A stretch of DNA of 36,059 nt from Solimonas variicoloris DSM 15731. GTDB lineage: Bacteria > Pseudomonadota > Gammaproteobacteria > Nevskiales > Nevskiaceae. The stretch spans positions 1 through 36,059 of the forward strand of contig NZ_KB907949.1 of NCBI RefSeq assembly GCF_000382285.1, given 5' to 3'. The translations under genes were made by a program, and so were the position numbers. This document shows positions 32,836 through 36,059 of this stretch, piece by piece. The notes below the pieces were generated by a model. The model was not told the origin of the DNA. It did not search any database and saw only the letters and a list, made by a program, of their open reading frames with translations. Positions within the stretch are counted from its first letter, which is position 1, and every line of letters begins with the position of its first letter.

Positions 32836-33722
32836 GCGTGATCGCGCATCGCTACGAGTTCGTCTATTTGTTCGACGTGGCCAACGGAAATCCGAATGGC
32901 GATCCGGACGCCGGCAACCTGCCGCGGCTCGATCCCGAGACCAACCGCGGTCTGGTGACCGACGTCAGCCTCAAGCGGAAGATCCGCAACTTCGTGGCGC
33001 TGGAGAAGGAAGATGCGCCGGGCTATGCGATCTACATGAAGGAGAAGGCCATTCTGAATCAGCAGCACCAGAAAGCCTGGGAAGCGCTGAAGATCCCGCC
33101 GGATGCCAAGGAGGCGTACAAGAAGCTTCCGAAGGACGAGGCCAAATCGCGCGAGATCACGGCGTGGATGTGCTCGAACTTCTTCGACGTCCGCACGTTC
33201 GGCGCCGTGATGACGACAGGCGTCAACGCCGGACAGGTCCGCGGTCCCGTGCAGTTGGCGTTTGCGTCCTCCGTGGAGCCGGTCATTCCTCTCGAAATCG
33301 CCATCACGCGCATGGCGGTGACGACCGAGAAGGAAGCCGATGCGCAGAGCGGCGACAACCGGACCATGGGGCGCAAGCACATCCTGCCGTACGGGTTGTA
33401 CCGCGCGCATGGCTTCGTGTCTGCCAAGCTGGCGGAGCGGACCGGCTTTTCGACGGACGATCTGGCACTGCTGTGGCGGGCGCTCGCCAACATGTTCGAG
33501 CACGACCGCTCGGCCGCGCGTGGCGAGATGGCGGCACGCAAGCTCGTCATCTTCGAGCACGAAAGTCCGATGGGTAATGCGCCGGCTCACGTGCTGTTCG
33601 ATGCAGTGAAGATCGAGCGCGCCAGTGACTCAAGCGAGCCGGCACGCAGTTTCAAGGACTACCGCGTCAGCATCGATAAGAGCGCCATCCCGCAGGGCGT
33701 CAGCGTCACGGAGTACCTGTAA
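32832..33722 (+). CDS. cas7c: Cas7c (Csd2) backbone subunit of Cascade
   Basis: A 296-residue RAMP protein that polymerises along the cr[23 protein letters not shown] and [17 protein letters not shown] are the I-C Cas7 signature. [15 protein letters not shown] and [17 protein letters not shown] follow. ATG 32832 overlaps the cas8c stop. cas4 follows after 20 bp. Intact and full length. Confidence 0.96.
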
Positions 33723-33742
33723 GCGAAGGCTCGGGGCGGACG

Positions 33743-34378
33743 ATGGAAGACGAAGACGATCTGATTCCACTGTCCGCCCTTCAGCATTATCTGTACTGCC
33801 CGCGCCAGTGCGCGCTGATTCATGTCGAGCGCTTGTGGGCGGAGAGCCGACACACGGCTGAGGGGCGGCTGATGCATGATCGAGCCGATGTGCCCGGTGT
33901 GGAGATCCGGCACGGCGTGCGCACGGATACGTCGATGCCGCTGTCGGCGCCGGAACTCGGGATTGCCGGTGTGGCCGATGTGGTCGAGTTCCGACCGGGT
34001 GTGGCGGGCTTGATCCCGTGCCCGATCGAATACAAGCGTGGCCGGCCGAAGGCACATCGTGCGGATGAGGTTCAACTCTGCGCGCAAGCCCTTTGTCTTG
34101 AATCCATGCTTCATTGCGAAGTTCCGGAGGGGGCACTTTTCTACGGCAAGACGCGGCGGCGAAAGCCAGTGATCTTCGATACGGAACTGCGCGAGCTGAC
34201 CCTGGAGACGATCCGTGCGGTGCGCCGGATGCTCGATGAAAGGCGAACGCCAACTGCGACATATGAGGCCAAGCGCTGCGACGCCTGCTCGTTGCTCGAA
34301 CTCTGCCGGCCGCAGGACCTCAGGCGCCGCATCTCCGTGCGCGACTGGCTGTTGCAGCAGACTGCGGAGCCCGCCTGA
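33743..34378 (+). CDS. cas4: Cas4 nuclease (spacer acquisition)
   Basis: A 211-residue RecB-like nuclease that trims prespacers so that the PAM is correctly placed. The N-terminal LQHYLYCPRQCALIHVERLW contributes one iron-sulfur cysteine. The metal-binding core has GVADVVEF and PIEYKRG (Asp, Glu and the Lys of ExK). The C-terminal CDACSLLELC completes the four cluster cysteines. The stop overlaps the cas1 start (TGATG). Confidence 0.95.
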   Translation: MEDEDDLIPLSALQHYLYCPRQCALIHVERLWAESRHTAEGRLMHDRADVPGVEIRHGVRTDTSMPLSAPELGIAGVADVVEFRPGVAGLIPCPIEYKRGRPKAHRADEVQLCAQALCLESMLHCEVPEGALFYGKTRRRKPVIFDTELRELTLETIRAVRRMLDERRTPTATYEAKRCDACSLLELCRPQDLRRRISVRDWLLQQTAEPA

Positions 34379-35418
34379 TGCGGCGTCAGCTCAACACGCT
34401 GTATGTCACGACGGAAGGCGCCTGGTTGCGCAAGGACGGCGCCAACATCGTGATGGACGTTGAGCAGGAGGAGAAGGCGCGCATTCCCGCCCATATGCTC
34501 GAAAGCCTGGTGTGCTTCGGGCGTGTGCTCGTCTCGCCGCCGCTGCTGGGCTATTGCGCGGAGCAGGGCATCAGCGTTTGTTTCCTGAGCCCGAACGGTC
34601 GCTTCATGGCGCGGGTCGAAGGGCCAGTCTCCGGAAATGTGCTGCTGCGCCGAGAGCAATATCGGCGCTCGGATGATCCCGGGGGCTGTGCCGCGATCGT
34701 TCGAAATCTGCTGATTGGCAAGCTCTACAACCAGAGAGTTGTGCTCGGACGGGCTTTGCGCGACCACAGTGAATCGATGACTCCGGACGCGATGGCGGCC
34801 GTGACACATGCCTATCAACGGCTTGAACGCATCTCGGCGAAGCTCCAGATGGAAAGCGACGCGCAGTTGATGCGTGGTCTGGAAGGGGAGGCGGCGCAGG
34901 CTTACTTCGGAGTCCTGGATCATCTGATCCGTACCTCGTCGCCGTTTTTTCGCTTCGGCGGACGTAATCGCCGGCCGCCGCGCGATGCCGTCAATGCGCT
35001 GCTGTCGTTCTTCTATACCCTGCTGACGCACGACTGCCGCTCGGCGCTCGAGGCGGTGGGCCTTGATCCGGCGGTCGGCTTCCTGCATCGCGATCGGCCA
35101 GGAAGGCCGAGCCTGGCGCTCGATCTGATGGAAGAATTCCGCGCATTCCTGGCCGATCGGCTGGTGCTTTCGATGATCAATCGGCGACAGCTGACCGAGC
35201 GCGACTTCCAGTCCATGGACAATGGGGTCGTGCTCCTTCGAGAAGAGTCGCGAAAGAATCTGCTCGTGGCTTATCAGGAGAGAAAGCGCGAGGAGATCCA
35301 GCATGCTTTCATTGGCGAGAAAATGCCGATTGGCATGCTGCCATTGATGCAGGCGCAACTGCTGGCACGCCATCTGCGCGGCGACCTCGACGCGTATCCG
35401 CCGTTTCTATGGAAGTAG
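34378..35418 (+). CDS. cas1: Cas1 integrase (type I-C)
   Basis: A 346-residue integrase that inserts new spacers with Cas2. RRQLNTLYVTTEGAWLRKDG starts the beta-rich N-terminal domain. The metal-binding site is formed by the Glu of LEGEAAQAYF, His in VGFLHRDRPGRPSLALDLME and Asp in LALDLME. All are present. The GEKMPIGMLPLMQAQLLARH end is typical of I-C Cas1. Confidence 0.97.
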   Translation: MRRQLNTLYVTTEGAWLRKDGANIVMDVEQEEKARIPAHMLESLVCFGRVLVSPPLLGYCAEQGISVCFLSPNGRFMARVEGPVSGNVLLRREQYRRSDDPGGCAAIVRNLLIGKLYNQRVVLGRALRDHSESMTPDAMAAVTHAYQRLERISAKLQMESDAQLMRGLEGEAAQAYFGVLDHLIRTSSPFFRFGGRNRRPPRDAVNALLSFFYTLLTHDCRSALEAVGLDPAVGFLHRDRPGRPSLALDLMEEFRAFLADRLVLSMINRRQLTERDFQSMDNGVVLLREESRKNLLVAYQERKREEIQHAFIGEKMPIGMLPLMQAQLLARHLRGDLDAYPPFLWK

Positions 35419-35422
35419 CAGC

Positions 35423-35713
35423 ATGATGGTGCTGGTCAGCTACGACGTCACCACGATTGACACGGCAGGCCGGCGAAGGTTGCGCAGGGTGGCCAAGGCG
35501 TGTCAGGACTACGGGCAACGCGTGCAGCTATCTGTCTTCGAGATCGAGGTCGAGCCGGCACAGTGGGCGAGCCTTAAGCAGAAGCTCGTGGACTTGATCG
35601 AGCCGGAATTGGACAGCCTGCGCTTCTATTACTTGGGCGCAAACTGGACGCGCCGTGTCGAGCACGTGGGCGCAAAGCCTGCGACGGATCTCAACGGACC
35701 GCTGGTTTTTTGA
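35423..35713 (+). CDS. cas2: Cas2 (type I-C)
   Basis: A 96-residue structural partner of Cas1. VLVSYDVTT carries the conserved Asp8. QRVQLSVFEIEVEPAQW and RFYYLGANWTRRVEHVG are as expected for I-C Cas2, with the DLNGPLVF end. The start is 4 bp after the cas1 stop (with an ATGATG choice at 35423/35426). The CRISPR leader begins right after its stop. Confidence 0.96.
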   Translation: MMVLVSYDVTTIDTAGRRRLRRVAKACQDYGQRVQLSVFEIEVEPAQWASLKQKLVDLIEPELDSLRFYYLGANWTRRVEHVGAKPATDLNGPLVF

Positions 35714-35897
35714 CCGTGGTCGCGCGAACCTGAAGTGGCCGGTCCGCGCTCATGGGGTTCGCGGCTCTTTAACAAGCTGAGAATGTTCCAGATCTCCGTT
35801 GCCGGCGCCGCGAGCGCAGCCTTGGAGCATGTGACCGCATCCGGTTCGCGCCGGCCGCAAGTTGAACCTATAGAAGTCAGTGAGTTAAATCTGCGGA
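35714..35897 (+). promoter_or_regulatory. CRISPR leader
   Basis: The 184 bp between cas2 and the first repeat. TTGACC (35710-35715), overlapping the cas2 stop, could be a -35, but no convincing -10 was found. The leader carries a boxA element and ends in a less GC-rich tract (CTATAGAAGTCAGTGAG) just before repeat 1, where new spacers would be inserted. Confidence 0.8.
35764..35775 (+). promoter_or_regulatory. boxA antitermination element in the CRISPR leader
   Basis: GCTCTTTAACAA (35764-35775) matches the rRNA boxA core GCTCTTTAACA exactly. boxA recruits NusB-NusE to keep RNA polymerase resistant to Rho; such sites upstream of CRISPR arrays have been shown to protect long untranslated arrays from termination. 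Confidence 0.8.
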
Positions 35898-36059
35898 GTC
35901 GCGCCCCTCGCGGGCGCGTGGATCGAAACGGGGCATTGCCGAGCGGGTTGAGAAGGCCCTTAAACGTCGCGCCCCTCGCGGGCGCGTGGATCGAAACATT
36001 GCTTTCGTAGAAGCGGCCCGGGCTTACCGGAGTCGCGCCCCTCGCGGGCGCGTGGATCG
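35898..36059 (+). CRISPR. Type I-C CRISPR array (first two and a part of third repeat)
   Basis: 32-bp repeats at 35898-35929 and 35966-35997 are identical; a third begins at 36032 and is cut after 28 bp by the window end. The repeat starts GTCGCGCCCC and ends GTGGATCGAAAC, with a CGCGCCC / GGGCGCG stem and CTCGC loop. This is the usual I-C form, leaving an 11-nt handle after Cas5c cleavage. Spacers are 36 bp (35930-35965) and 34 bp (35998-36031). I saw no match to them elsewhere in the window. Confidence 0.98.

Noticed and set aside
35930..35965. Spacer 1 contains GCCGAGCGG followed by TTGA, like the D-arm of a Ser/Leu tRNA
   Set aside because: The similarity is short, with extra bases inside, and no other tRNA element is present in the spacer. 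It may simply be coding DNA of a phage.

Overview
The window is GC-rich, gene-dense chromosomal DNA from a proteobacterium, most likely a gammaproteobacterium of the Xanthomonadales/Nevskiales kind. The reasons are the metG-rnfB-nth cluster, apbC and dcd nearby, a TonB-dependent receptor, strong GC-ending codon bias and a GroEL ending in GGM repeats. The exact genus cannot be fixed from the sequence alone.

Layout: 1-2019 holds the truncated 5' end of an IS5-family element lying against a two-gene amino-acid ABC transporter. 2124-5043 holds a hotdog thioesterase, tRNA-Arg(CCT), a secreted Ig-like lipoprotein and a small membrane protein. 5172-8873 holds alanine dehydrogenase and a TonB-dependent receptor. 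8980-12347 is the minus-strand cluster metG-rnfB-nth. 12482-17640 holds an aromatic-rich secreted protein, an S8 protease, a DUF4870-type membrane protein, apbC, a lipoprotein GDPD and dcd. 17596-18145 is a 149-bp tandem repeat array copied from the 3' end of dcd. 18184-21911 is a minus-strand block of three small secreted proteins (two of them paralogues) and a histidine kinase/double-receiver pair. 22051-24268 is groESL with a heat-shock type promoter and a CIRCE operator. 24285-26504 is a TetR, alpha/beta hydrolase and GST module bounded by two nearly identical terminators.

26617-36059 is the highlight: a complete type I-C CRISPR-Cas locus (cas3, cas5c, cas8c with an internal cas11c start, cas7c, cas4, cas1, cas2, leader, array). 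Three features go beyond a textbook I-C locus. First, a WYL-domain regulator of the BrxR/CapW kind lies immediately upstream, and the gap before cas3 holds a candidate promoter overlapped by inverted repeats. Second, two tiny coupled ORFs and a start-codon hairpin precede cas3. Third, a GIY-YIG nuclease-like gene is threaded between cas3 and cas5c, overlapping both. The leader carries a near-perfect boxA antitermination element. The window ends inside the third repeat, so array length is unknown.

How the parts work together (inference from families): the WYL protein probably represses the cas operon until infection. Cas5c/Cas8c/Cas11c/Cas7c form Cascade, Cas3 degrades the target, Cas4-Cas1-Cas2 acquire spacers, and boxA keeps RNA polymerase from terminating early in the untranslated array. 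The role of the GIY-YIG protein is unknown.
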